This document shows, in pieces, positions 24,194 to 30,147 of a DNA stretch of 38,406 nucleotides (its first letter is position 1; every line of letters begins with the position of its first letter). Source of the stretch: Nautiliaceae bacterium (GTDB taxonomy: Bacteria; Campylobacterota; Campylobacteria; Campylobacterales; Nautiliaceae); NCBI GenBank assembly GCA_027011225.1, contig JALVAK010000022.1:1-38406 (forward strand), written 5' to 3'. Below the pieces are notes generated by a model, which saw only the letters and a list, made by a program, of their open reading frames with translations, was not told the DNA's origin and ran no database searches. Both the position numbers and the translations under genes were made by a program.

Positions 24194-24729
24194 CTCTCTA
24201 CCTCTTGTTTGTTAATAATGTTATTTATTTTGTTTTGAGCTTTCTCAAATTTATCGGTTTTAATTAAGCCACTAATAAGAGCAAACTCAGTGCTGGTAAT
24301 TTTATTTTTAATTGTGCCAAGTAACTTATATAAATTTGCAATTGTTTGCTTACGTTCATTTGCTTGTCTTATATTTTCTTTTCTACGTTCATTACCAGCA
24401 AGGGCAGCAGTTTTTAATTTAATTTGTGCATAATGGTCTTGTAGCTTTTTATCCTTCATATTGCTAAATATTTTATAAAAATAAGCAAAGTGCATTTTTT
24501 CTGGTTGGTCGGCATAAAGAGCAAATTGCTCTAAAGCCTCACGGAAAATATTAAAAGCAGTTGTAGGTTTAAATCTTTTATCTTTAATACCAGCCACTAA
24601 TTTATTTTGCATATGTATATTGCAAGGCTTATTAGCATAATAATTATAAAAGAGAGTAACGTATTTAAATACTTCGCTATTGTTATTAAAGTTAATTTCT
24701 TCGTTTAATATTTTTGTTGGGTTAATCAT
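24190..24729 (-). CDS. Hypothetical helical protein, 179 aa
   Basis: Mostly helical and Lys/Asn-rich (KPTTAFNIFREALEQFALYADQPEKMHFAYFYKIFSNMKDKK; RRKENIRQANERKQTIANLYKLLGTIKNK). No membrane segment or catalytic motif. It could be a replication- or DNA-associated accessory protein; the family is not recognised. Coupled to the lipoprotein gene downstream and 13 bases after the ribbon-helix-helix gene. Confidence 0.6.
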   Translation of the reverse strand: MINPTKILNEEINFNNNSEVFKYVTLFYNYYANKPCNIHMQNKLVAGIKDKRFKPTTAFNIFREALEQFALYADQPEKMHFAYFYKIFSNMKDKKLQDHYAQIKLKTAALAGNERRKENIRQANERKQTIANLYKLLGTIKNKITSTEFALISGLIKTDKFEKAQNKINNIINKQEVER

Positions 24730-24742
24730 AGTAAAGTTTCAA

Positions 24743-24940
24743 TTATTGCAAAAACCAATCCACGCCCTCAATTAGTTCTTTTACTGGCTCTAAGTTTATA
24801 TTATCTTTTTGTAATTTTTCTTTTATAGCTTCGTTAACAAAATCTGTTAAGTTTCTGTATTTACGTTGTTCCACAAGGTCCTTTATTATTTCAGTATAAA
24901 GAACTGGAGTGTTGAATAATATTTTTTCTTTAACTATCAT
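24743..24940 (-). CDS. Ribbon-helix-helix-like small regulator, 65 aa
   Basis: MIVKEKILFNTPVLYTEIIKDLVEQRKYRNLTDFVNEAIKEKLQKDN fits a ribbon-helix-helix domain: an N-terminal strand, then two helices with the conserved YRNLTDFVNEAI turn. Such proteins are antitoxins or autoregulators. First gene of a leftward trio, with the palindrome-like TATATAAACGTATATACG just upstream (about 24941-24958) as a possible operator. Confidence 0.7.
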   Translation of the reverse strand: MIVKEKILFNTPVLYTEIIKDLVEQRKYRNLTDFVNEAIKEKLQKDNINLEPVKELIEGVDWFLQ

Positions 24941-25026
24941 ATATAAACGTATATACGTTTTAGTTTTACCACTTTGTTAAGTTATTGTTTTACTTACACT
25001 TTTAAGCCTATCTGGTTAGTAGGTAG

Positions 25027-25144
25027 TTATCCAGCACCAAAAAGCGGTGCTGGATAATGGCGGCGGCGATGCTATTCGCTTTTTGGTCTGGATAACCAAC
25101 GATTCAACCCTTCACGCTTGCGTGAGGGTTAATCGCCGCCGCCA
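25027..25144 (+). repeat. 118-bp ORF-less cassette, copy 1
   Basis: First of five identical copies. The 5' half is a perfect hairpin, TTATCCAGCACC-AAAAAGC-GGTGCTGGATAA. The 3' half is a compact attC: R'' GGATAAC at 25090-25096, arm CGATTcAACCCTtCACGC with extrahelical C and T, and arm GCGTGAGGGTTAATCG. TGGCGGCGGCGAT in the middle pairs with ATCGCCGCCGCCA at the end. It starts right after the G of GTTATCC, that is, at an attC cleavage point. Confidence 0.9.
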
Positions 25145-25477
25145 TTATACAACTGTTTCTGGAAATTTTATTAAATGTCCAATATGTCCAATCAATTCAT
25201 TAGTGTCCATTATTCCATCATATTCATCTGCAATTTGTTCATTAAATATATACTCAGCGTCTTTTCCAATGGCGTCCATCACGTCTTTAGTCGTTTTGTT
25301 GCTAATACTCACAGCCAATCCACCCCATCTACATCTAACATAAATCATTCTGCCGTCTTCAAGCCATCCCTCCCATTGTGATGGGCAAGCCTGGCAAGTT
25401 TGGTAAAATCGTTGTATAACCAACGGTTCGTTTTGACCACCTTTTACGCTCGCTTTTTTTGAGAGTTCTTGTTTCAT
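25145..25477 (-). CDS. Cassette protein 1, 110 aa, hypothetical
   Basis: Stop TAA is the complement of TTA in the core at 25145-25147. Translation from 25477 (AGGAA site, about 10-base spacer) begins inside the attC loop and gives a leader MKQELSKKASVKGGQNEPLVIQ, largely attC-encoded. The cassette-specific part follows (FYQTCQACPSQWEGWLEDGRMIYVRCRWGGLAVSIS..., with CQAC and a Trp/Gly-rich beta segment). Function unknown. Its leader is nearly shared with cassette protein 5, which argues that initiation within attC is real or at least recurrent. Confidence 0.7.
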   Translation of the reverse strand: MKQELSKKASVKGGQNEPLVIQRFYQTCQACPSQWEGWLEDGRMIYVRCRWGGLAVSISNKTTKDVMDAIGKDAEYIFNEQIADEYDGIMDTNELIGHIGHLIKFPETVV

Positions 25478-25543
25478 TTTAAGTTATTCCTTTTTTTTAT
25501 TTTTTAGTTCTACGGTGGCAACACAACCGCAAGTCCGTTATCC
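25414..25543 (+). other. attC site of cassette 1
   Basis: R'' GTATAAC (25414-25420) and R' GTTATCC (25537-25543). The 5' arm GGTTcGTTTTGaCCACC pairs with GGTGGCAACACAACC, leaving C and A extrahelical with six bases between. The long loop contains the ATG of the cassette-1 gene on the minus strand. Confidence 0.8.
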
Positions 25544-25655
25544 AGCACCAAAAAGCGGTGCTGGATAATGGCGGCGGCGATGCTATTCGCTTTTTGGTCT
25601 GGATAACCAACGATTCAACCCTTCACGCTTGCGTGAGGGTTAATCGCCGCCGCCA
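25538..25655 (+). repeat. 118-bp ORF-less cassette, copy 2
   Basis: Identical to copy 1 over its full length. It lies between the R' cleavage point of the cassette-1 attC and the TTA that ends cassette gene 2. Confidence 0.9.
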
Positions 25656-25979
25656 TTAGGTGGAAAATTTTTCTGTAAATCCCTTAATACCTTCTTCTGT
25701 CCCCCACACATAAAACCCATCTTCATTATATTCCTCATATTTTGGTGGGTTACTTATTCTAATTGGCTCACTTTTAGGATTAAAGTCTCCTAATGTATCC
25801 AAGCTACCTCTCCACATAGTTCTTACACTTCCCAATACACCAACTGGAGAAGCCATTATTACCAATTTACGTTCGTTTTTTGGCACATCTAAATCATCAC
25901 ATCCTACATCCTCACCATAAATTAAAGTAACAGAATAATTTCCAGCTTGTTTAACTTCTTCTAATTTTTCAAGTAACAT
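25656..25979 (-). CDS. Cassette protein 2, 107 aa, hypothetical
   Basis: Start placed at the ATG at 25979, which has GGAG seven bases upstream; a first ATG at 25991 has no such site. The stop TAA coincides with the core TTA at 25656-25658. The protein is alpha/beta (MLLEKLEEVKQAGNYSVTLIYGEDVGCDD..., VIMASPVGVLGSVRTMWRGSLDTLGDFNP, EDGFYVWGTEEGIKGF) and unrecognised. Typical of small orphan proteins in chromosomal integron cassettes. Confidence 0.75.
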   Translation of the reverse strand: MLLEKLEEVKQAGNYSVTLIYGEDVGCDDLDVPKNERKLVIMASPVGVLGSVRTMWRGSLDTLGDFNPKSEPIRISNPPKYEEYNEDGFYVWGTEEGIKGFTEKFST

Positions 25980-26014
25980 TTCTTTCTCCATTTTTATTTA
26001 TTTTTAAATCATCC

Positions 26015-26102
26015 ACCTAACAACTCACGCAAGCCGACCGATATTACGCTTTGGCTAATTTCAATATTCCATCTCGGACGGCTTCGTTCGAGTCCGTTAT
26101 CC
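26015..26102 (+). other. attC site of cassette 2
   Basis: R'' ACCTAAC (26015-26021, an exact RYYYAAC) and R' GTTATCC (26096-26102). The arm CGcAAGCCGaCCGA pairs with TCGGACGGCTTCG. The extrahelical C and the A six bases on match the canonical attC pattern; the A is opposite an A rather than fully extra. Confidence 0.82.
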
Positions 26103-26213
26103 AGCACCAAAAAGCGGTGCTGGATAATGGCGGCGGCGATGCTATTCGCTTTTTGGTCTGGATAACCAACGATTCAACCCTTCACGCTTGCGTGAGGGTT
26201 AATCGCCGCCGCC
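26097..26213 (+). repeat. 118-bp ORF-less cassette, copy 3 (altered end)
   Basis: Identical to the others through the final GCCGCCGCC. The terminal A is then replaced by GATCC followed by a full GTTATAC core (26219-26225). It is the only copy with a standard G before TTA and may show the ancestral 3' boundary. Confidence 0.85.
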
Positions 26214-26219
26214 GATCCG

Positions 26220-26441
26220 TTATACATGTTTGGCGTTGGCACTCTCGATAACCTTCAATATTCCGAATCTATCATACAGCTTTGTCATTCGACCGCCCCC
26301 ATATTGCAATGCTTTCACTATCCTACCCATTTCATCAACTAATAGTTTGTTCTGTTTCCTCCAATCACCTTCCAGTAATACTGCTTCATCAAATGTGAAA
26401 TCTTCTTCTCTCACCATTCGCAATTCATTAATATTTCTCAT
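26220..26441 (-). CDS. Cassette protein 3, 73 aa, hypothetical
   Basis: ATG at 26441 follows GGAGG with a 6-base spacer. The stop TAA is part of the complement of GTTATAC (26220-26222). Charged alpha/beta protein (MRNINELRMVREEDFTFDEAVLLEGDWRKQNKLLVDEMGRIVKALQYGGG...). No family recognised. A short leader separates it from the R'' of the following attC at 26465. Confidence 0.75.
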   Translation of the reverse strand: MRNINELRMVREEDFTFDEAVLLEGDWRKQNKLLVDEMGRIVKALQYGGGRMTKLYDRFGILKVIESANAKHV

Positions 26442-26464
26442 TTTAATCCTCCACGCCAATAAAC

Positions 26465-26582
26465 GTATAACCAATCGCACAAAACGACAAGTTTTACGCT
26501 TGGCTTTTTAGTTTATTATTTAGTTAGTTTATCAATCATTTTTGCATCTTAAACTTGCGTTTTAGCTCCAATGCCGTTATCC
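26465..26582 (+). other. attC site of cassette 3
   Basis: R'' GTATAAC (26465-26471) and R' GTTATCC (26576-26582). The arm GCAcAAAACGaCAAGTTT pairs with AAACTTGCGTTTTAGC, leaving extrahelical C and A with six bases between. This is the clearest attC of the array. Confidence 0.88.
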
Positions 26583-26694
26583 AGCACCAAAAAGCGGTGC
26601 TGGATAATGGCGGCGGCGATGCTATTCGCTTTTTGGTCTGGATAACCAACGATTCAACCCTTCACGCTTGCGTGAGGGTTAATCGCCGCCGCCA
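26577..26694 (+). repeat. 118-bp ORF-less cassette, copy 4
   Basis: Identical to copy 1. It is inserted between the cassette-3 attC R' and the TTA that ends cassette gene 4. Confidence 0.9.
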
Positions 26695-27033
26695 TTAGCC
26701 ATTTTTACTTGCTAAAAATTTTATTGTCATTTCTATAATATTATCATCATTTGTGCCGTATACACATTTGCCACTATCTGCATATCCTGGTTCAACAACA
26801 TTATACCCCACTTGGGTTGCAATATGCTCCTTAACTTCCGCAAGTAAAAAATCTTTAGTAGTAGCCCTATTAGGCTCTTTTTTGTGGCTAACAATCGCTG
26901 TATTTGAATTGCTAATGTGTTTGTTTATATCACGTCTTAACTCAATTAAGTTTTCTTTTGTCGGTTCAATGTTAAATGTAAGCCACGCTTCTATTTCTTC
27001 TAAAAATTGTCTATCTGTTTCAAAGTTTCTCAT
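26695..27033 (-). CDS. Cassette protein 4, 112 aa, hypothetical
   Basis: ATG at 27033 with AAAGGAG upstream; longer frames enter the attC remnant. The stop TAA lies in the core TTA at 26695-26697. Helical N-terminal half (NFETDRQFLEEIEAWLTFNIEPTKENLIELRRDINKHIS) and a C-terminal region with KDFLLAEVKEHIATQVGYNVVEPGYADSGKCVYGTNDD. Unrecognised. Its own attC is truncated. Confidence 0.75.
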   Translation of the reverse strand: MRNFETDRQFLEEIEAWLTFNIEPTKENLIELRRDINKHISNSNTAIVSHKKEPNRATTKDFLLAEVKEHIATQVGYNVVEPGYADSGKCVYGTNDDNIIEMTIKFLASKNG

Positions 27034-27049
27034 TTTTAATCTCCTTTTA

Positions 27050-27083
27050 TTTACGCAATCAAATAAACTCAAATCCGTTATAC
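27050..27083 (+). other. Truncated attC of cassette 4
   Basis: Only the 3' arm and R' GTTATAC (27077-27083) are recognisable (CAAATCC before the core), with a TTTACGC remnant of the 5' arm at about 27050. No R'' box or full stem can be drawn, so this site is likely unable to recombine efficiently. Confidence 0.5.
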
Positions 27084-27359
27084 TGCTTTAACCTTTGCAT
27101 AAAAAGAGGGATATTCGCACCCTTCTTTTGTTATTTCAAAAGAATCATGTTCCAATACTACGTCCCAGCATCCTGATCTGTGGCTGTAATTAACTCTATG
27201 TATTTCTGCTCCAGCTGGTATATTTGTAATTTTTACTTTGTTGGAAAACAACCCTATTAAGTCCATATCTCCAAGAGATAATATTTTACGCCGTATAACC
27301 AACGGTTCGTTTTGACCACTTTTACGCTTGTTTGTTTTCCTTTCTACTAAATCTTTCAT
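27078..27359 (-). CDS. Cassette protein 5, 93 aa, hypothetical
   Basis: ATG at 27359 inside the attC loop, after AGGAG with an 11-base spacer; the stop TAA is inside the core (27078-27080). The leader (MKDLVERKTNKRKSGQNEPLVIRRK) shares GQNEPLVI with cassette protein 1 and is encoded by the attC arm. The main part is DLIGLFSNKVKITNIPAGAEIHRVNYSHRSGCWDVVLEHDSFEITKEGCEYPSF, a small beta-rich protein of unknown function. A downstream ATG (GGAG, 2-base gap) could give a leaderless form. Confidence 0.7.
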   Translation of the reverse strand: MKDLVERKTNKRKSGQNEPLVIRRKILSLGDMDLIGLFSNKVKITNIPAGAEIHRVNYSHRSGCWDVVLEHDSFEITKEGCEYPSFYAKVKAV

Positions 27360-27423
27360 AATTTTTGTTACTCCTAAATTGTTTAATTTTATCAGTGGCA
27401 ACACAACCGTATTGCCGTTATAA
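27293..27423 (+). other. attC site of cassette 5
   Basis: R'' GTATAAC (27293-27299) and R' GTTATAA (27417-27423). Same arm sequence as the cassette-1 site (GGTTcGTTTTGaCCACT pairing with AGTGGCAACACAACC), with extrahelical C and A. The loop contains the cassette-5 ribosome site and start codon on the minus strand. Confidence 0.8.
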
Positions 27424-27711
27424 AGCATTTATTAAATTACTTTGGTAAAACTGTCTAACATTCTTATTCTTTTTGGGTTTGCCGTCTTTTTTTAATTCAA
27501 GGCATCTATAAAGGCATTCGCCATAATTTCCGAAAGCACCACTTATTGCGGTTATCTCCTCAATTTTGCCTTTCCCAATATGGTCTTCTATCACATCATT
27601 AACCTTATATTTGTTATTGCTCATAGCATATTTGTATTTGAGCTGTTTTATGGCTTTATTTTTAGCATCATTTATTTCTTTAATTTTGTTATCAAATTTT
27701 TCTTTGGTCAT
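27418..27711 (-). CDS. Cassette protein 6, 97 aa, hypothetical
   Basis: ATG at 27711 follows GGGAG with a 6-base spacer. The stop TAA is formed by the core TTA (27418-27420). A Lys-rich helical N-terminus (MTKEKFDNKIKEINDAKNKAIKQLKYKYAM) is followed by a small beta domain (KYKVNDVIEDHIGKGKIEEITAISGAFGNYGECLYRCLELKKDGKPKKNKNVRQF), like short KOW/SH3-type folds. Unrecognised. Confidence 0.75.
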   Translation of the reverse strand: MTKEKFDNKIKEINDAKNKAIKQLKYKYAMSNNKYKVNDVIEDHIGKGKIEEITAISGAFGNYGECLYRCLELKKDGKPKKNKNVRQFYQSNLINAL

Positions 27712-27734
27712 TTTCAACTCCCATTTAATAATCT

Positions 27735-27860
27735 TTATAACCAGCAACTGCACTTGACCGATTATACGCTTAGGCTATTTTGTTTTATGTTTTGTTAATT
27801 AAATTCATTTTATCTATCTTGCATTTTAACATCGGCAAGTAAGTTGCATTGCCGTTATCC
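27735..27860 (+). other. attC site of cassette 6
   Basis: R'' TTATAAC (27735-27741) and R' GTTATCC (27854-27860). The arm CAACTgcACTTGaCCGAT pairs with ATCGGCAAGTAAGTTG, leaving an extrahelical A and one more extra base. The loop carries the conserved TTATACGCTTAGGC. Confidence 0.82.
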
Positions 27861-27972
27861 AGCACCAAAAAGCGGTGCTGGATAATGGCGGCGGCGATGC
27901 TATTCGCTTTTTGGTCTGGATAACCAACGATTCAACCCTTCACGCTTGCGTGAGGGTTAATCGCCGCCGCCA
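27855..27972 (+). repeat. 118-bp ORF-less cassette, copy 5
   Basis: Identical to copy 1. Follows the R' cleavage point of the cassette-6 attC and precedes the last cassette gene. Confidence 0.9.
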
Positions 27973-27991
27973 TTTTAGTTGTGTTTTGTGA

Positions 27992-28183
27992 TTATGACAC
28001 TATTTCTTCCAAAGTCAGTAATAGTTCTTTTATTTGTTCTATTTCCAAATGGGTAGTGATACAGACTCTTTCATCTTCTATTGTATCGTATGTTTCAACA
28101 TCAACCCCACCATTCGCACTCTCAACACTCATTATCACTATACCTTTTTTATCTACAATGCTACCTCTTATTTTGTTATCCAT
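27992..28183 (-). CDS. Cassette protein 7, 63 aa, hypothetical
   Basis: ATG at 28183 with GGGAG five bases upstream. The acidic protein (MDNKIRGSIVDKKGIVIMSVESANGGVDVETYDTIEDERVCITTHLEIEQIKELLLTLEEIVS) looks like a small beta-strand/helix domain. The stop is about 20 bases inside the cassette rather than in the core. Last gene of the array; unrecognised. Confidence 0.7.
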   Translation of the reverse strand: MDNKIRGSIVDKKGIVIMSVESANGGVDVETYDTIEDERVCITTHLEIEQIKELLLTLEEIVS

Positions 28184-28272
28184 TTTATCTCCCACCACAA
28201 AAACTATTGTAGTTGTTAAATTGTAAATTATTTAATTGGTTTTCTTTCTCATTGCCTTCAAGTTTGTAATAA

Positions 28273-28332
28273 AACTAACAAGCAAATGTGCGGAATTAAA
28301 AATAAATCCGCACATTTGCACCTACGTTATCC
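28273..28332 (+). other. Terminal attC-like site (perfect stem)
   Basis: R''-like AACTAAC (28273-28279), stem GCAAATGTGCGGA / TCCGCACATTTGC (28281-28293, 28307-28319) and R' GTTATCC (28326-28332). It has the attC layout but no extrahelical bases, so it may be poorly recombinogenic, or be a terminator that resembles one. It marks the right edge of the array, next to the DUF5131 gene. Confidence 0.6.
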
Positions 28333-28371
28333 ACTCCACAACCCTTTTCCCGCCATCGGGAAGATGGTCTA

Positions 28372-29034
28372 TCAGCTTTCAACCAACTTTATCCTACCCA
28401 AATTCTTTTTAACAACTACATGATTAGAACCATTTAATACTTTTATTAAATTATCTACTTTAACTCTACTTGGTTCTGGAAGATTATTATTGCCACTATC
28501 TGCACCAATGTTTATCCAACTTGCATCTGCAATAGTTATTAAATTCATTAGCTCTAATAAGTCAAAATCCAATATTGGCTCAATGGTAATAAACTTTGGG
28601 TTTGTAATATTAGTCATTGCTTTTGCCCTACTTAAAGGACTTGGAGAGTTGCTATAAATATTCTTATAGTCTCTATTGCTTTCAATGGTTGTGCCTAATG
28701 TAAATCTATCATCCAAATCAAATTCTGAAAATCTGCTAGGATTTTTTGTTTGTAGCAAATATTTATTGTCAAACTTTTTGCAATAATCTAAAACTTTATT
28801 TATCCAATTAGAGCTAACGTTCTCTGCAAACATATCGTTTGAGCTGCCAACAAATATAAAATTACCACTTCCTAAATCTGTGTTCAATTCTTTTTCATCA
28901 AAACGTATTGGGTTAAGTTTTCCCCATCGTTTCATGTAACAATAAGAGCAATTATGATAACACTCTCCTTTAATTACATTCCAAGTGTGAGTTATAAACT
29001 GATACATATTTCCTTTTTGTTTGTTTAGTGGCAT
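28372..29034 (-). CDS. Phage Gp37/Gp68-type radical SAM-like protein (DUF5131), 220 aa
   Basis: CYHNCSYCY near the N-terminus is a CxxxCxxC-type cluster as in DUF5131. The following FVGSSNDMFAENVSSNWI, LLQTKNPSRF and GTTIESNRDYKNIYSNSP resemble known phage Gp37/Gp68 proteins. The C-terminus has WINIGADSGNNNLPEPSRVKVDNLIKVLN. DUF5131 proteins are widespread in phages with unproven enzymatic role; an iron-sulfur enzyme acting on nucleotide or RNA is often suggested. An internal ATG at 29007 with AAGGA is an alternative start. Confidence 0.75.
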   Translation of the reverse strand: MPLNKQKGNMYQFITHTWNVIKGECYHNCSYCYMKRWGKLNPIRFDEKELNTDLGSGNFIFVGSSNDMFAENVSSNWINKVLDYCKKFDNKYLLQTKNPSRFSEFDLDDRFTLGTTIESNRDYKNIYSNSPSPLSRAKAMTNITNPKFITIEPILDFDLLELMNLITIADASWINIGADSGNNNLPEPSRVKVDNLIKVLNGSNHVVVKKNLGRIKLVES

Positions 29035-29047
29035 TCTATTTTCTCGC

Positions 29048-29521
29048 TTAATATTTACATCCGTTTGGGCAAATTGCTCTACCAGTTGTTGTATAGTTTA
29101 CCCAACTAAAGCATTTAGGACACAGACCTACAAAGTGCATAGCTTTAGTGTAGTAATATTTAGTTCTATATTTAATTTTTAATAGTATCATTTTTTTGCT
29201 TTTGGGTGTCGAAGTAAGATAATCCCACAGTTTGCCCGATGTAGATAAATCAACAATTTCATCGTCTTGTGTTACCATGCCATCTTTATATTTTCTGCCA
29301 AAATCTAATTCAAAACAGAAGTATTCTATATCGCATATCCCACCAGGATAAGTAGGGTATTCTGCTTGTAGTAATTTCATTATTTGATTGTTTATTAACG
29401 AGTTGTTGTAACTCTCTATAAAGCCTCCAAAAACTTTGTTAATATGTTTGGTATTGGCTTCATCTATTTTCTGTTGCTTTTCAATAACTTCTATTGTTTC
29501 TATAAATAATTCTTTTTCCAT
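29048..29521 (-). CDS. Hypothetical phage protein with C-terminal zinc ribbon, 157 aa
   Basis: The last 30 residues (CPKCFSWVNYTTTGRAICPNGC) form a four-cysteine zinc-ribbon candidate. The N-terminal part is helical with a Tyr/Gly-rich middle (AEYPTYPGGICDIEYFCFELDFGRKYKDG). No known family. It lies between the DUF5131 gene and a small membrane protein in the leftward early/middle cluster. Confidence 0.6.
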   Translation of the reverse strand: MEKELFIETIEVIEKQQKIDEANTKHINKVFGGFIESYNNSLINNQIMKLLQAEYPTYPGGICDIEYFCFELDFGRKYKDGMVTQDDEIVDLSTSGKLWDYLTSTPKSKKMILLKIKYRTKYYYTKAMHFVGLCPKCFSWVNYTTTGRAICPNGCKY

Positions 29522-29567
29522 TATGCACCATTGTTTTTAATTAGTGTTCTTAAATAATTTTCTCGCT

Positions 29568-29861
29568 TTACCCTTTATTAAGAGATGTTTCCATTTTCTC
29601 TTTTGCTTCTTCTAACAATGCACTAGTAATTCTTAGAGAGATTAAAAGTTTGTTAGTTTTTGCTTCCTGCAGAATTAGTGCATTTGCTTTTTCATCAATT
29701 GCCATACAGAGAGTATCTGTTTTACTCTTAAATAATGTGTAGTTACTACTATTACGTTTGTTCAAATGCGTAACTTCTTTTTGGTGTTTCCACTTCATTG
29801 TGTAGTAAGTGGCAACTATAGAAACAAAAATAAATGATGCTGCAATTGTGTAGTGAATCAT
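29568..29861 (-). CDS. Small membrane-anchored coiled-coil protein, 97 aa
   Basis: An N-terminal transmembrane segment (IHYTIAASFIFVSIVATYYTMKW) is followed by a charged helical region (KALILQEAKTNKLLISLRITSALLEEAKEKMETSLNKG) likely in the periplasm. Layout resembles i-spanin-like or other phage envelope proteins, but it is far from the lysis genes, so that is only a possibility. Start overlaps the upstream gene. Confidence 0.55.
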   Translation of the reverse strand: MIHYTIAASFIFVSIVATYYTMKWKHQKEVTHLNKRNSSNYTLFKSKTDTLCMAIDEKANALILQEAKTNKLLISLRITSALLEEAKEKMETSLNKG

Positions 29862-30076
29862 AATAGCTCCTCAAATAAATCTGTAAATTTTTTCTTGCTC
29901 CACTCAGTAAAAACTTGCCATTTAATTTTTATTAGTATTTTTATAATTGTTGGTATTACTAAACGTGGACGGTTATTTTTGAATGTTATATTACTAACCT
30001 TGTAAATTCCATTTGCTTTAACCTGAATGGTAGATAGCTCTGGATAAGTATGTACCGTAATAGCAGTTGTATTCAT
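29858..30076 (-). CDS. Hypothetical protein, 72 aa
   Basis: Start chosen at 30076 (GGGAG, 10-base spacer) over the longer frame from 30115. Lys/Ile-rich small protein with no motif (MNTTAITVHTYPELSTIQVKANGIYKVSNITFKNNRPRLVIPTIIKILIKIKW). It overlaps the downstream membrane-protein gene by four bases. Function unknown. Confidence 0.5.
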   Translation of the reverse strand: MNTTAITVHTYPELSTIQVKANGIYKVSNITFKNNRPRLVIPTIIKILIKIKWQVFTEWSKKKFTDLFEELL

Positions 30077-30147
30077 AGTTCTTTTCTCCCTATTTGTTTT
30101 TCCATTTTGCTTCATTCTTACTCTTAATCTTAATCTTAATCCTAATC

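Larger units (their letters stand above)
25026..28332. mobile_element. Integron-type gene cassette array without integrase (CALIN-like)
   Basis: A 3.3-kb run of attC sites separating seven small genes. R boxes are GTATAAC, ACCTAAC or TTATAAC on the 5' side and GTTATCC/GTTATAC/GTTATAA on the 3' side. The 5' arms carry extrahelical C and A separated by six bases (for example c-AAGCCG-a, c-AAAACG-a, c-GTTTTG-a), the recognised bottom-strand attC signature. No tyrosine recombinase gene is present in the window. Flanking genes on both sides are prophage genes. The left boundary is the R'-like GTTATCC at 25026, the right boundary the GTTATCC at 28326. Confidence 0.85.

Noticed and set aside
25027-27972. 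CRISPR array from the repeated 118-bp units
   Set aside because: Repeats are far too long and irregularly spaced, the intervals contain genes with ribosome sites, and no cas genes are present. Core sites and extrahelical bases fit attC instead.
28261-28332. Simple rho-independent terminator for the DUF5131 gene
   Set aside because: The stem does resemble one, but it is framed by AACTAAC and GTTATCC and lacks a T-run, so it was listed as attC-like with reduced confidence.
24743-28400. Integron integrase or attI within the window
   Set aside because: No tyrosine recombinase frame on either strand, so the array is described as lacking its integrase here.
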